Below, piece by piece: positions 46,758 to 59,367 of a stretch of DNA of 64,000 bases. Numbering within the stretch: the first letter of the stretch is position 1; each line of letters opens with the position of its first letter. The DNA is taken from positions 88,368,149 through 88,432,148 of the forward strand of contig NC_039361.1 in NCBI RefSeq assembly GCF_003573695.1, read 5' to 3'. This DNA comes from Papaver somniferum (Eukaryota; Streptophyta; Magnoliopsida; Ranunculales; Papaveraceae). A program made the position numbers and the translations under genes. The notes beneath the pieces were generated by a model. The model was given only the letters and a program-made list of their open reading frames with translations, had not been told where the DNA came from and did not search any database.

Positions 46758-49459
46758 TGTTAGAGCATTTCTCGGTTGAACCCACCAAGCAATGGTATGT
46801 CAAGTTTGGTTGTCATATTTTAGTGAATCAAAACTCATGTTAAGAGTCGCTTGATTATGTACTAGAGTTAAACTTCGTATAGGTTAGCTTTAAAATATTA
46901 GGATATGAGACATTACAAGTATTGCTAAGTATTGAAGATGTGAAGAAGCAAGGATCTACAACAAAAACAATCATCCTTCCACTTGAGGTCAGTGATATTT
47001 GACTTGAACTGCTTCATTCCCTAACGCATCTTTCAAGTCGTGCATATTGAAAACATATCTGCGAAGCATATATGAACTCTAGATAGACATAGTATTAAGG
47101 AATACAATACGAGGTTTATTGCTTAAGCATTAAACTATGTAGATAAGACATCGCCATAATCATTTGAATTCTATTGTGATTATGTATGGGTATGAGGTGA
47201 GGATTTCATCCTAGAGAACAATGTTTACATGTGTTCTAAGGAAGTATGTTCATAAACTTGTTTGTGAACCGAAAAGGAAATTGCCAGGAGTTATTGGTTT
47301 TGTTATTCATTGCATATCTTATGAACAACCAATATGTGTGATAGAGTATAACCGCTCACAACCTGTTGTGTTCTTAGTAGAACTATTCACAAAGTCACCT
47401 GTGGTATGATCGGATTATGTCTGACCTTGGGGAAAGGGAACCGATCCTAGTAAGGTAAAGGGAATCGATCCTTGTAAGGGGTGCAGTACATCAAGGGGAA
47501 CCGATCCTTGTATGGGGTGCAGCAAGGTTTATAGCAGAAAGGAGAATCGATCCTATGGACATGTGAAACACATATAAGTTAGATACCATATATATGTGGG
47601 GAACCGATCCTAGTACCTAGTCAACCGAATCTTTTGGAAGCTAGTGTGACTATGCGTAGTACTCACATGGAGGTAGAACCGAAATTTGTTTTGGTAGAAC
47701 CGTTAAACCCATGATTGTGATTGAATGTTGGTTTGATCAATCACATAGTTCTTGAAAGTCATATGAACCAATTAGAAACTTGTTTGGAAGTGTTGGCAAA
47801 CCGGTTTCAAGGTTGTAAGTGTGAAAGAGAACTTACAAGGTAAAGATGTCGACAAAATTTGAACACGTGCTGTGAATGTTTATTTCTATAATTGTTCAAA
47901 GATATTCCTTAACGGTTAAGGGAAGAGAATCCCATGATCGAAACATAAGTAAGTTAAGAATCTTTTAATTAAGGTTATTAATCTCATTTTGTAGGGAAAT
48001 TACAGAATTAGTAATATGCATTTACTAATTAGATTTTCCGAGAGATTTCGGTCGTTATTTTCGGACAGAGCATTTCCAGGAATTATGGAAACCAAATTTG
48101 TGCTTTAATGAATATCTTGAGAATATTTTCGATTTTGGAAATTCCTTGGTGTCCAAACTTCCTTGCCTATAAATACACGAAGTTTTCCTTTCTAGCAAAC
48201 TAATCCTTCGTAACAACAAATTTACTCTTTTGTTGTTGTTAATGGTGTAGCCGCCTATCGGAGAGGAGAGTAATCTAATTAGGTGAAATCTCTTACAGCC
48301 GCTCAGTTTAAAGTCTTCTTTGGGATTGAGAAGCTCTAGCACGAACCGTCGGTGGGAAACTAGATAATTGCGGTTTATCTTTGTTTTCGATTGATTTGAT
48401 TGACTAACAGTGGTTGAAATCTGATTGCACCTAGTTTGTTTATTCTTGAGAATCTTCTCTTCTGCTATAAGATTCACTCAAACTAGTTCAGAGTTTCGAC
48501 ATGGATCTTTAGATTGTTGTTAGTTCTAAAGATGATCTTGTGATAATCCATCATTAAATGACTCCATTATGTGCGTGATTGATCACGAGAGATTCAAGTG
48601 ATTGTGTGCAGGTTTTTATTGAAGATTTAAGAAGATTTGAAGACAAAGAAGATATTGAAGATCTGACTTGGGTTTTACAATCTTTGGTGTGCACAATACT
48701 TGTTTCGGTTAAAGAGGATCCAATTAATAATCGGTTTATCCTTGTGGTAGATTGGATTGATTAATTGAGTAGATCGGCATCAACACGGTTCTTCGGATTA
48801 AAGGTGTTGTTGGCTTAATCTTAATCGATTACCTTTGGGTGATTGAACATAAGATAGATCTAGACCTGTCGAAGGAGTTTATGTTGAGATAAACGGAAGA
48901 GCCTTTGTCCGACTCATACCACTTTGTTGAATAGAGTTGATACCAAACAGATTTCTTGTTCCTTTACTGTTTGGAAGTTGGAGGCGTGGGAATACAGACG
49001 GAACTAGGTGAACTATAGGGTTAGTTACTTGGTCTCAACTATACGTAGTTAGTGTAATTTTGTGTAGCGGGTTAATCCTGAGAGTATTCAATTCTGGACT
49101 AGGTCCCGGGATTTTTATGCATTTGCTTTTTTCCTCGTCAAAAAAATCTTGTTATGTCATTTACTTTTATTTTCCGCATTATAATTGTTTTATTATAATT
49201 AAAGTAAATTACACAAACGTTAATTCCTATTTACTTGATAAGCAATCCTATTGTGTTTGGTTAAGTCCGAACCTTTGTATCAAGTAAACATACTTCATTG
49301 TGGTATTGTCTCGATCTCGTATCCATAGACGATCACACGAAGTGTGAACCGATTAGTTTTATTGTCTCAACTCAGTCCATAGACAATCACTTTCGGAGAA
49401 AGGACTATAAGTAGGAAAAGTTTTAGCTTGAGGTATATTTAGGTACCCTCTCCTTTTCA
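46758..49459 (+). repeat. Element B 3' LTR (2702 bp)
   Basis: Complete, uninterrupted LTR from TGTTAGAGCATTTCTCGG to CCTTTTCA. TATA box at 48168-48175; U3 GGAACCGATCCT-like motifs at about 47430-47620. It shows what the 5' LTR lost (48819-48941). Confidence 0.93.
48168..48175 (+). promoter_or_regulatory. TATA box of B 3' LTR
   Basis: TATAAATA in cttgcctataaatacacg, equivalent to 2690-2697. Confidence 0.6.
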
Positions 49460-49464
49460 ATTTT
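49460..49464. repeat. Target site duplication of element B, right copy
   Basis: ATTTT, identical to 1221-1225. C sequence continues with agtgacaaaactatc, the reverse complement of D 60573-60587. Confidence 0.93.
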
Positions 49465-50899
49465 AGTGACAAAACTATCAATACATATGGATTACAAAAT
49501 AAATAAAACTTTGTAGCTTCTCATCCAAATGCTTGATCTCCTTGGCATCTTCAACACGACTCGAAATCTTCGTCACTTCCAAGTACTCCATGATTTTAAA
49601 CGTGTTCAACTCAGCATCACAGTTGTTCAACCATTGTTATACAGTATCATAGTATTGTTACACAACATCAAATTTCAATTGTATGACAACTTTGACAACA
49701 ATATTATGGTGATATGTATCACTCCCCCTTAGTCAATACTTCATATCGACATGAAAACCACTCCCCCTGACATAATGATCCGTAAACCATATGTATTTGT
49801 AGTATGAAACTACACATTAATTCTCCCCCTTTTTGTCAATATAAATTGACAAAGGTACGAAAACTGGTGGGATCCTCATGAAATTTTCATAGAGATACTT
49901 CATGACCAAAAGAAAATAACATACCAACTTATTTAGATGCAATCATATAGCCGAAGCTAAATACATTCATCAAGGAGTTTATAGATATACAAGATAACTC
50001 CTACAATATTCGATAGCCGCACTCCACAAAAATATTTGGCAACTAATCACAAGTTAAAAAATAACTCTCCCCCATAAAATTTCATTCCCGAAAGAACAAT
50101 AAGAGCGACCTTACTTTTACGAGAAAAGAAAGATTTCTTTGGACATAATCAAATCACATGAGAACATGAATTTGTATCCAAAAATCACAATTGAATTAGC
50201 CACAAAAATGATCAATTCAATTGGCCATGCTCAACATAAGAGAATTTACGGAGCAACACAGTATATGCACAAAGATGTGGAACATGGAAAGACCAATACT
50301 GCGGAATAAACAAAGATTCATTCTATTTTTCATCACTATTCGCTCAATGACATATAATAGAGTTAATATTTGTAAACAAAATATTATCCTTTCTTCCATC
50401 AAAATAATGACATAAAAGGCTTAACTTTTGTATTCAAAAGTTCATTCTATCTTTTATCAATACTTTCATACCGACATAATAGAGATAACTTTTGAACGAG
50501 TATGGGACAGTCAAGGTTCACGGACGTAAACAACATATCCCATAACAATTTGTAATATATGAAACCATAAAGATTAATACTGCAAAAAATCATCTTCCAA
50601 ATAACTTAGAATTTAAATAAATAAATCTAAAAACATTGAAGATGAAAACGTTGGACATAGCTATGTGTACTCACAATAATGGCTATTCCAAACCCTAGTT
50701 ATCCTTCTTAAAAAAACAAGAATAAAATTCTCATAAGAAGTTTCCTAGACATTGTAGAGCTTTCTCAGGGAATCTACAAAGAATTCCTTCTCATTATTGA
50801 AAAAACCGTTGATAATGGGATCATTCAATTCCTCTACATCTTCAGAAATATCAGTTAACTCACTAAGTTATCTTTTCAGGTCACGCATAGTGTTCTTTG
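49465..50899 (-). other. Element C 3' noncoding region with polypurine tracts
   Basis: No coding frame. C-rich tracts on the plus strand, G-rich on the element strand, occur at about 49725 (tccccctta), 49762 (ctccccctg), 49821 (ttctcccccttttt) and 50067 (ctctcccccata). Their order matches D tracts at 60289, 60249, 60185 and 59953. Confidence 0.65.
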
Positions 50900-51172
50900 T
50901 TAGAGACAATATTTGTCATGTTGAGAAATATCTTCTAAAGATGAAATGATTCGAGATTTTAAATCATTTATTTTTTCGATGAAATCTTTTACCATAGCCC
51001 TAAAGTTATTATCAGAATGACAAACAAAGAATAGGCAGTTGGAGGAAGAACCTGGATTATCAACCGTATCCTTCACCTTTCTTTTCCTTAAGGACATAAT
51101 CCCCTCACACAGCTACACATTGACAACTTCAATAACATCTCTTTTTGTGGTACCTCTTGTTATAGGAGCCAT
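50900..51172 (-). pseudogene. Element C second small ORF
   Basis: ATG at 51172 opens MAPITRGTTKRDVIEVVNV, then one TAG, then MSLRKRKVKDTVDNPGSSS and a helical Lys/Ile/Leu-rich end (DFIEKINDLKSRIISSLEDI) to the stop at 50900. In D the equivalent ORF has DFLKYFEEAKLQIIDIMKGL. A predicted coiled coil of unknown role; only the position and helical character are shared with B. Confidence 0.5.
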
Positions 51173-51334
51173 GAGACTGTATCTTTTAGAGAGAGAACAG
51201 GTAAAGGATAATATTGTTCACAAGTGGGGATAGCAAACCCCAAAGAAACTTGAAAAAGTATTCATGGTTCATGATCCATTATTTATCTCAAAAAAAAAAA
51301 TTACTTGCTCAAAATAAAATAAATCAATAAACAA

Positions 51335-53004
51335 TTACAAGACTTGAACGACCTTGAGGTAATCCTTATTTCTCAAGTCCAAAATAAGGATACGGTTCAT
51401 TACTATAAAGTAGATAGTAATGGAGTGAACAAAATGTTCACTTCTTGTGTCACAAGGTGACATCTCAAGGTTTGTTGGATGAATAGACTTGCCTCGTCTG
51501 ACTCTGATTCTTTTAGACTTCTTCTCATGCCCAGGCGTCACTGATTGTTTCTCCAGTGTTAGATTCATCCTTCGCATGTCATTTTGAAGTTTGGAAATTC
51601 TTTTGTTGTTTATCTTGAACTTCCAACACTTGCTATGAATATGACTTGTACTTCCACAAAAAGAGCAAAACAGAGAAGAGATTTTGCTTTGTAGAGATGA
51701 CTACTGTTTATCACAACAAGCAAGATTAATTGTTCCAGAGCCGGCTGGAACAAATGAGCTAGTTGTGGACATAGTCTTACTTTTGAATCATAAAGCTTTT
51801 GTGTTTCCAAAAGCCTTTTGACCAAACAACATTGCTGAAATTTTGTCTGAGCTTCCGGACAACATTTGCAGGTCACACTTGAGAGAGACAATCTCTTTTT
51901 CTTTTAGAAATAAGGTTCTGTTGAATTCTTCATTAAGACAGTCAATCTCAAGAGCTTTCACCTGAAGTGATGATTCGAGTTTCCTCAACATATCTTTCAG
52001 TTGAATATTTTCCTGGTGAATTTCTTCAGAATTGTCCATGAAATCTAGGATCTCAGTGTCAGACTCGCATTCAGAACATGAATTTGAGTTAATGGGAACT
52101 TCTGTTGATAAGGCTGAAAGTTCTATACATACATCGGCAGTATGTAAGGCATTAGGATACTGAGATGCTTTCTCTTGAACTGAATCATCAGAAGCAATAG
52201 AGAAAGACGACAATCTCTCGGATCTTTCGCTTTTCTTCACAATATCCTTGATCTTTTGTGTAATCAGTGATCTCTTAAGATAAAGGTGATTAGAACAACA
52301 TTCATCAGCCCATGACAAGTTAGAAGCTTCACTTGCAAGGGTCACAACATTGAATGCAGAGGTTCTGACCGTGTTCTAATCATGATCAAGTATTTTAATC
52401 TTTCCAACAAGAGTATTTCTGGAAAGAGTATAAAGGTTATTTCCCTCAACGATGTCATGCTTCTTAGAGTCGTACCTAGATGGCAGCGATCTGAGAATTT
52501 TCATCACAATATCCTTTTCAGGAATAGTCTTACCCAACGCAAAAGATGCATTAACAATTTCATACACTTTGTGATTAAACTCATCAAATGAATCTCCATC
52601 TGCCATACGAAGGTTTTCCCAATCAGAATTTAGGTTTTGCATCCTAGCTTCCTTTTCACAGGTATTCCCTTCAAATACGGTTTCTAAGATATCCCAAGTA
52701 TCTTTAGACCGAGTGCACGTAGTCACATGGTGCTGAAGATCTGTGGTAATTGCATGAATAATGGCGTTCAAACCGTCAGAATTTTGCTTTGCAGCAAGAA
52801 TCTCAGCAGGGTCATATGCACCAATATCCTTTGGAAAGGTCGCATCTCCTACTGCAATAACGGGAGCATCATAGCCATTAACTACAAAAACCCATGATGA
52901 AAATCACACGCTTGAAGAAAGGCGCACAAAGAAATTTTCCACCATAAGTAATTTGAGCCATCGAAGACTGGTGGTACGTTTACAGAGATAACACTTCTGT
53001 CCAT
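51335..53004 (-). pseudogene. Element C gag-like pseudogene with CCHC knuckle
   Basis: ATG at 53004 starts MDRSVISVNVPPVFDGSNYL. A frame change near 52900 follows. Then the UBN2-type core (52771-52376: NAIIHAITTDLQHHVTTC, SKDTWDILETVFEG, ILRSLPSRYDSKK), a TAG at 52376, an acidic and coiled-coil part (ENIQLKDMLRKLESSLQVKA; about 52030-51830), stops near 51788 and 51710, and a good CX2CX4HX4C knuckle, FCSFCGSTSHIHSKCWKF, at about 51681-51621. After it a basic tail (KKSKRIRVRRGK) ends at 51335. All parts after the first frame change are in one frame. It is the best preserved gag of the B/C/D family but is not translatable in full. Confidence 0.85.
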
Positions 53005-53053
53005 ATTAGATCGCTACAAACACAGGCTTATAAGGTCTTTAATGTGTTTGCCT

Positions 53054-53065
53054 GCTCTGATACCA
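53054..53065 (-). promoter_or_regulatory. Element C primer binding site (tRNA-iMet)
   Basis: Minus-strand TGGTATCAGAGC, two bases after the C 5' LTR end. Confidence 0.9.
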
Positions 53066-53067
53066 AT

Positions 53068-55490
53068 TAAAAATGTGGGGGTACAACAACCACACCCAAC
53101 AATTAGTTTGGTAATATGAGAGGACTTACTCAAATATACTTTCTAGAGAATCAACTAGACAGTCAGACTCAATTTAGAGAAAAGTATATACGACAGTTTA
53201 TATCTCTAACTCTCAATTCAATCTGCAATCAACAAATAGAAATTTACGAGCCCGATTGAATATAAGAGGAGTAAACTTGAACGTTACCAAAGACCAATGT
53301 TCAAGGATCAATCAATCTCAATCAACAACCAAAGGTTGGATTTCCTAATTGATCGATACAACTCACAACCTGTGATATTTCAATTATATAACAAAATATA
53401 ATGTAGAAAAGAAATAACACAGACACCAGAATTTTGTTAACGAGGAAACCGCAAATGCAGAAAAACCCCGGGACCTAGTCCAACTTTGAACACCACACTG
53501 TATTAAGCCGCTACAGACACTAGCCTATTACCAATGAACTTCAGACTGTACTTTAGTTGAACCCTAATAATTTTCACATTGATTCATGGTACAGTTGAGT
53601 TCCTTACATCTCTAATCCCAGCAGGATACTACGCACTTGATTCCCTTAGTTGATCTCACCCACAACCAAGAGTTGCTACGACACAAAGTCGAAGATTTGA
53701 TAAACAAATCTGTCTCACACAGAAAAGTATAAAGAATGAATAAATCTGCCTCCCACAGAAATACACAAGAGTTTTTGTTCTGTCTTTTGATAAATCAAGG
53801 TGAACAGGAACCAATCGATAAACCAGTCTTATATTCCGGAAAAAAACCAAGTATTATCAATCACTTCACAATAATCTTAATCGACTAGCGAAACAAGATA
53901 TTGTGGAATCACAAACGATGAAACGAAGATGTTTGTCATTACTTTTTATCTTTCCTATCGGAGATATTAATCTCGAGCCAATTATTCCAATTGTACTCAA
54001 CACGATAGAAACAACAAGATCGGATCACGCAACTATAGAGAAAATAGTTGGGTCTGGCTTCACAATCCTAATGAAGTCTTCAAGTCGTTAACCTACGAGG
54101 TCTCGAGAGAAACCTAAGGTTAAAGGAGAATCGGCTCTAGATATGCAACTAGTAACACACAGAAGTGTGGGGATTAGGTTTCCCAGTTGCTAGAGTTCTC
54201 CTTTATATATATTTCAAATCAGGGTTTGCAATCCAAGTTACCTTGGTAACAAAGCATTCAACATTCACCATTAGATGAAAAACCTGATTCAACCAAGCTA
54301 ATATCTTTCAACCGTTAGATCGAACTTACCTTGTTACACACAAATGAAATGTACCCTCATTTGGGTTTATGTAACCGTACCTAAACGTGTACACCATGTT
54401 GGCTCAACAATAGTTAACCGAAGTTAGCCATATGATCACTCTCATATCAACCTTGTTCATCTTAACCATAACTAGTTCAAATGACTCAAATGAAACTAGT
54501 TAAAGAGTTGTTCAATTTCTATGTTCTCATAGAATTATACAAGAATACAATTGAATCAAAATCAGTTTGATTCACTCGAATCAATTCATGAACATCATAT
54601 CCATGGTTTGCAAAGATTGCGTTCCTTATTTTATAAATTTTTAAGTTCATGAACATAACCGATTTTAGAACTTTAACCTTCAAGTATGCAAACGGGTACA
54701 CATACTTGAAATACCCGGACCAAAATTGGTTTGTGCCAGTACGCAAACGGGTACGCATACTTAAGTTCCCGGATTTCTCGAGCCAACAGGTACGCGTACG
54801 GGTACACATACTATGGTTCCCGGACATGGATTACATATGTGCAAGAGTACACAACATGATATATCCAATAATAGTTAAGTGTTATAAACTCTTATTTAAA
54901 TCATTGAAACTTTCTTAGAGGATTACAATAGCCCACACACTATTAGCATCAAGGAAATTTTCAAGTTATTGAAATAATCATAACGAAACATTTCAAGTCT
55001 ACGCTAAATGATTGTATCACAAAAACCATGTAAGATGTTACTCGAAAATTTTCACATGATCATCTTTTGACTTGCGTCAAGAAAATAAGATGAACTTGGT
55101 CGAAGCGAAAGCTTTCGAACACATATTCTGAGAAATATGTAAGCGAGTTAAACTCAGCTTGAATCTCAAATGTATATAATAGAAAACTATATCGTAATAC
55201 GACTTATGTATCAATATAGGAGATAAAGTATAAATAGACTTTCCAAGTGATCGATGAGTTTCAGTCTCCACATACCGTTTGTTGATGAAGTTCCAGAAGC
55301 TCCCCTTAGTAGTTCTTCGTCTTCAAATGATGAACATCGTGAAGTATAAGGCTCAACTACATAATTTATGTCCTAGTCCTAGACATCTATAAGTAGACTA
55401 GAAATCAAGACTTATAGGTTTGAACACTAACATTGAGAAACATGCTTGAGATAGGAACGCATGCGAGTTCGACCGAGCAATGCTCTAACA
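53068..55490 (-). repeat. Element C 5' LTR (2423 bp)
   Basis: On the minus strand it starts TGTTAGAGCATTGCTCGG at 55490 and ends TTTTTA at 53068, where a CA end is expected, so the terminus carries one substitution. 54347-55490 match window positions 1-1204. A TATATATAAAG promoter box lies at about 54202-54212 (minus). Repeats of gtacgcatac and gttcccgg lie at 54700-54830. Confidence 0.9.
54202..54212 (-). promoter_or_regulatory. TATA box of C 5' LTR
   Basis: Minus-strand ATATATATAAAGGAG, downstream of the U3 repeats in the element sense. The D LTRs have a related box at 56005 and 62074. Confidence 0.5.
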
Positions 55491-57066
55491 ACTTTAATGA
55501 AATAAGGTATGCGAACTTGTTTTTCAAATCGTGGCATTATGTTCATGAATTTGTTCTTGTATAAGTAATTCGTATAGTTACAAATTAAACCGAATATGTT
55601 TCAAATAGTTCATATATATTTATATGAGATGATGAACATTTGAACAACTCTCTTGAAACACGTTAAGATTCATTTGATTATGTATCATGATTGATTGATC
55701 ATCATATTTGATCTAGAGTGTTAGATGAATATGGCTAGACTATAAGTGTTCATGTGGCTAACTTCGGTTAACTGTTATTGAGCCAACATGTTATACACGT
55801 TTAGGTATGGTTAATCCATATCTAAATATGTGTATATTTAATTTGTGTGTATCAAGCTAATATCATCTAACAGCAGAGATTCATAGCTTAATTTCTAAGC
55901 AGGCTTAGCTTGAATCTTAAATCAGGAGTTCATCTAACGGTGAATATAAATTGCTTTGTTACTAAGCTATCTTAGCTTTGACTGTAAGCAACCTGATTTG
56001 ACAGACTATATAGGGGAGAAATATAGCATCTAGGAAACCTAATCCCGATACTCTCATGTGTCCTAGTTGCAAACTAGAGCCGGTTCTCCATTAACCTAGG
56101 TTTTCCAAAACCATTATTAGGTTAACGACTTGAAAACTTTATTTGTGATTCGTGAAGCCAGATCCAATTTTGTAGATGTGTATTCTGATCTTACTTTTTC
56201 TTTAGTATTGAGTTTTCTCTTCTCTAAGAGTTACTCGAGCTTAATGTCCGATAGGTAAGATATAAAAAGTAATCACAACAGTTCTTCATCTCAGACTCTT
56301 GTGATTCCGCAATAACTTCTTATGTTAATCAATTAGGTTATTGTGAGGTGACTAATATTTCTAGGATGCTCTTCGGGAGTATAAGACCGGATTACTACTT
56401 GAGTTTCATGTTCACCTTGATTTATCCAAAGACGGAAACAAAACCATAATAGACATATTTGTGGGAGACATATTTGTTTATAAGTCTTCGACTTTGAGTC
56501 GTAGCAACTCTTAGTTATGGGTGAGATCATCTAAGGGAATCAATTGTGCAGAGTTCTGCTGGGATTCAAGAAGCGTATGGAACACAATTGTACCTTAATC
56601 GGTCCGAAGTTAACTTGTAGTAGGCTAGAGTCCGTATCGTCTTAATACAATGTGGTGTTCAAATCTGGACTAGGTCCTGGGGTTTCTCTGCATCTGCGGT
56701 TTCCTCGTTAACAAAATTTCTGGTGTCTGTGTTATTTCTTTTCCGTATTATATTTTTTTATATAATTGAAATGTCACAGGTTGTGCGTAGTTCAATCACA
56801 GTTTCGACCTTGTTTGTTGTATATGACTTGATTGACACTCGGACATTGGTCTTTGGTACCATCCGAGTTATTCTCATATCAATCAGTCTCATGAATTTCT
56901 ATCTAGTTAATTTAATGATTTAATTGAGAAGTAGATAAATCTCATTGATACATTTCTTGATTGAGTCTCGCTTTTAAGTTGGTACTCTCGGAATTAAGTT
57001 GGAGTTGAGTCCATACAGATTTTCGAACGGAATATTGGGTGTGGTTGTTATACCCCCGCGTTTTCA
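55491..57066 (+). repeat. Element D 5' LTR, right part
   Basis: Homologous to 61574-63160 of the D 3' LTR. C is inserted at its left edge; 55491-55495 (acttt) should be one copy of the C target duplication, with the other copy and the LTR start left of the window. A TATA box (gactatatagggg) is near 56005. It ends CGCGTTTTCA at 57066. Confidence 0.88.
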
Positions 57067-57068
57067 AT

Positions 57069-57080
57069 TGGTATCAGAGC
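57069..57080 (+). promoter_or_regulatory. Element D primer binding site (tRNA-iMet)
   Basis: TGGTATCAGAGC, two bases after the LTR. Followed by aagcaaacatg, close to B and C. Confidence 0.92.
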
Positions 57081-57131
57081 AAGCAAACATGCTAAGACCT
57101 TATAATTCTGTGTTTCTAGCAATTTGACTCT

Positions 57132-57889
57132 ATGGAAAGAAGTTCTATCTCTAACAAACACATCACCAGGAATAAAAGTATTGTTTGTATGAAAGCTATT
57201 AAAGAGAAAGACTTGTATGTCTTGCATATAGATGGACATTATGTTCCCATGAAACATGCAAATATTGATAAGTGTTATCCCTTTTTTATTTTACTGATGA
57301 GTCTGACTCTGAAGTAGAAAGGGAAACAGCCAAAGAAAGTGCAGTAATTCTAAGACAAGTTATAATTCAGTCCACTGAAGTTATTAGGCTGAAGCACAAA
57401 GTCAATATGCTTATTGGTATGGTAAATGATCGTGAGTCTCAATTAAAGATTCTTCGTGAAGAAAAATCCAAAGTAAGTTTGTCAAGAAATTTACTCGAGG
57501 CCAAACTTGAGGAGAATGCTTTAGAAATTAAACGTCTATTGAGTAAGCGCTTTATTCAATGAAAGGGTTGTTCTGAAGAGTCTACTATACCTATTGCCTC
57601 TGATAAAACTGAGATGTTAAAAAACGTGACTACTTCTAATCATGTTTCTCTAACGAAATCAGTTTGAGAAGCTAAATTCCAATCCCTTCCTATTACTAAA
57701 GATGTGCTTACAACTTCCGTTGATCAAGGAATTACTGCATCTCGTGGAAGGAAGAAAACTTTTAACAATTATGTTAAACCTACTCAGTTTAGTCACTCTG
57801 GTGATCAGAAACTGTTTCTCTATTATGACACAAAGGGACATGTTAGACCGAAGTGCAAATTAAGGTTGAATGATAATTATATTGGTTGA
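57132..57889 (+). pseudogene. Element D reduced gag-like pseudogene
   Basis: ATG at 57132 (MERSSISNKHITRNKSIVCM) runs to a stop at 57317. A second frame from 57272 has a Leu/Lys/Glu-rich coiled coil (DRESQLKILREEKSKVSLSR) to 57562. The same frame continues past stops to a basic part and a decayed knuckle, LFLYYDTKGHVRPKCK (57820-57860), in which the CX2C pair has become tyrosines and His and the last Cys remain. The N-terminal UBN2 core is missing, probably by internal deletion. Compared with C, only the C-terminal half of gag survives. Confidence 0.65.
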
Positions 57890-58926
57890 CTCCAACACAC
57901 CTTAGACTTAATACTCAAAGGTGTAACTGATATTCACATGTCTAAACTAATCGGTTTTAGGACTCACCCTGTTAAACGTTCTAGGAAGATCAGTTCAATT
58001 TGTTTTTCTAATATCTGAACCTATAATAATAGCTTTAACACAAATCGTTCAAGGAAGCTTCGGAAGAATCCTCCCAAACTAGGGTTCGGGATGATTTTCA
58101 AGGTCTGAAAAAGGTACGTAAGATAATCACAATGGAGCTACGGAAGATAATCTAATCTAATAATTGCAAGATAGAAAAATCTCATTGAAAGGTTGTCAAA
58201 CTCCACCAGACAAACCTCTTCAGGTAAGGGTTCTAACTTAGTCTTATATTTTGATGATAGTAAGTTCTATGATGATATTTCACACCAAAGAAGGAATCTT
58301 CCAAGAATAAGAGTTAAAAAATGGTTTAATCATAAGCAATATCCATTTGATGAGCATAATGCTCATTCTTACGTCTATTAATCATAAGGTATGGAATCTT
58401 ACTCAGAAAAATCTTGTTGAGTAAGATACGCTAATAATCAGGTATGGTTCGGATGGGATTCAGAATCTGTCTAGATGAGCTAATCTTATTTTCAAATGCT
58501 TTTGACTTGACTATGATACAATCAAATTTGGAATGTTGAGTAGGTGTTTAAAGGCCTTGACTAATTAGATTGGTACATATATCCTTTGTGTTACTCTTGT
58601 TCTCTAAATCTTTCCACTTCTCTGGAGAATGTAGATTTATTGAGCTAAGATGTGTGAAAATTATTTCACTTCAAAAAAATTTCGTGAATCCTCTATGCTA
58701 TGAAAATAGGTCATTACAATATCTATTTTTTTGTGCTTATTAAATCCATTTATAACTATTTAAAATCTCATGGGTGAAGTTTGATATTCGTATGGGTACC
58801 CGTTTGTTACATGTCACGAACCAACTCTAAAAACCTTACAAATATATTCCCTGTGAAACTTTTTATATACCTATCATATTGAGTTGAGTTATCTCGCTCT
58901 AGGCTATTTTTTATCCTATCAAGAAT
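57890..58926 (+). other. Element D spacer between ORFs
   Basis: No gene supported. A 62-codon open frame at 58193-58381 (with NLVLYFDDSKFYDDISHQRR) has no recognised family. The remainder has many stops in all frames. Confidence 0.5.
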
Positions 58927-59367
58927 GTCTTCTCCTTCTTGCACTTGCGATTTTATGAAAATATTTCTTGATAAAGGTATCGGTTACGGATCCAAATTCA
59001 GAAGAAAAAAAGAACTCAAGTAGAAGATGACATTGCCAAATATCAAAACTCTGAAGACTATCCTGATGTCTCATGCTACTATGCATATACTCATCAAGAT
59101 GTAGATCATGATGAGATGGTTTCTGCTGAAGTTGTTCTTGATTTTCTTAAATACTTCGAGGAAGCAAAACTGCAGATCATTGATATTATGAAAGGTCTCG
59201 ATGTATTACGAACTGAGTTGAAAAGGGTTACTTCTGACCTTGTTCTCATGAAGAAGCATGTTAAATATCTTCTCAGTGAGGATACCTTCTCCGAAGAAGC
59301 AGTTGATGTTGTCAATCAGAAGCTCAAAGGTCTTAAAACCTGTGAAGGTTCCGAAAGTGTACTTTGA
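58927..59367 (+). pseudogene. Element D second small ORF
   Basis: ATG at 58927 opens MSSPSCTCDFMKIFLDKGIG and meets a stop after RRKKELK. A frame change near 59015-59025 leads to VEDDIAKYQNSEDYPDVSCY, then a long helix-forming part (FLKYFEEAKLQIIDIMKGLD; LKRVTSDLVLMKKHVKYLLS), ending at 59367. It sits where B and C have their second ORF. Likely a coiled-coil protein of unknown function. Confidence 0.5.

Larger units (their letters stand above)
1226..49459 (+). mobile_element. Element B: non-autonomous Sirevirus-like copia element with large nested insertions
   Basis: B is bounded by matching LTRs and a perfect 5-bp duplication. Its own parts are a 5' LTR split in two (1226-3340 and 31580-32159), a primer site (32162-32173), a gag-like pseudogene, a small second ORF, a repeat-rich 3' region, polypurine tracts and a 3' LTR (46758-49459). 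Two loads interrupt it: the G/LINE/Helitron complex in the 5' LTR and element F in the internal region. Without F the internal region is about 3.8 kb and shows no protease, integrase, RT or RNase H motif, so B must have moved with enzymes from an autonomous relative. The gag-only plan resembles the TR-GAG class of plant elements; the Sirevirus link rests on the primer site and multiple polypurine tracts. Confidence 0.85.
49465..53067 (-). mobile_element. Element C internal region
   Basis: 3.6 kb on the minus strand between the B insertion and the C 5' LTR. It contains the primer site (53054-53065), gag-like pseudogene (53004-51335), small second ORF (51172-50900) and a 3' region with polypurine tracts. 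No protease, integrase or RT motif occurs. Layout and sequence agree with B and D, so C is a sister non-autonomous element. Confidence 0.85.

Noticed and set aside
57048..57257. Minus-strand 69-codon frame over the D primer site
   Set aside because: Overlaps the LTR/primer-site boundary in antisense; conserved sequence is explained by cis-acting function.
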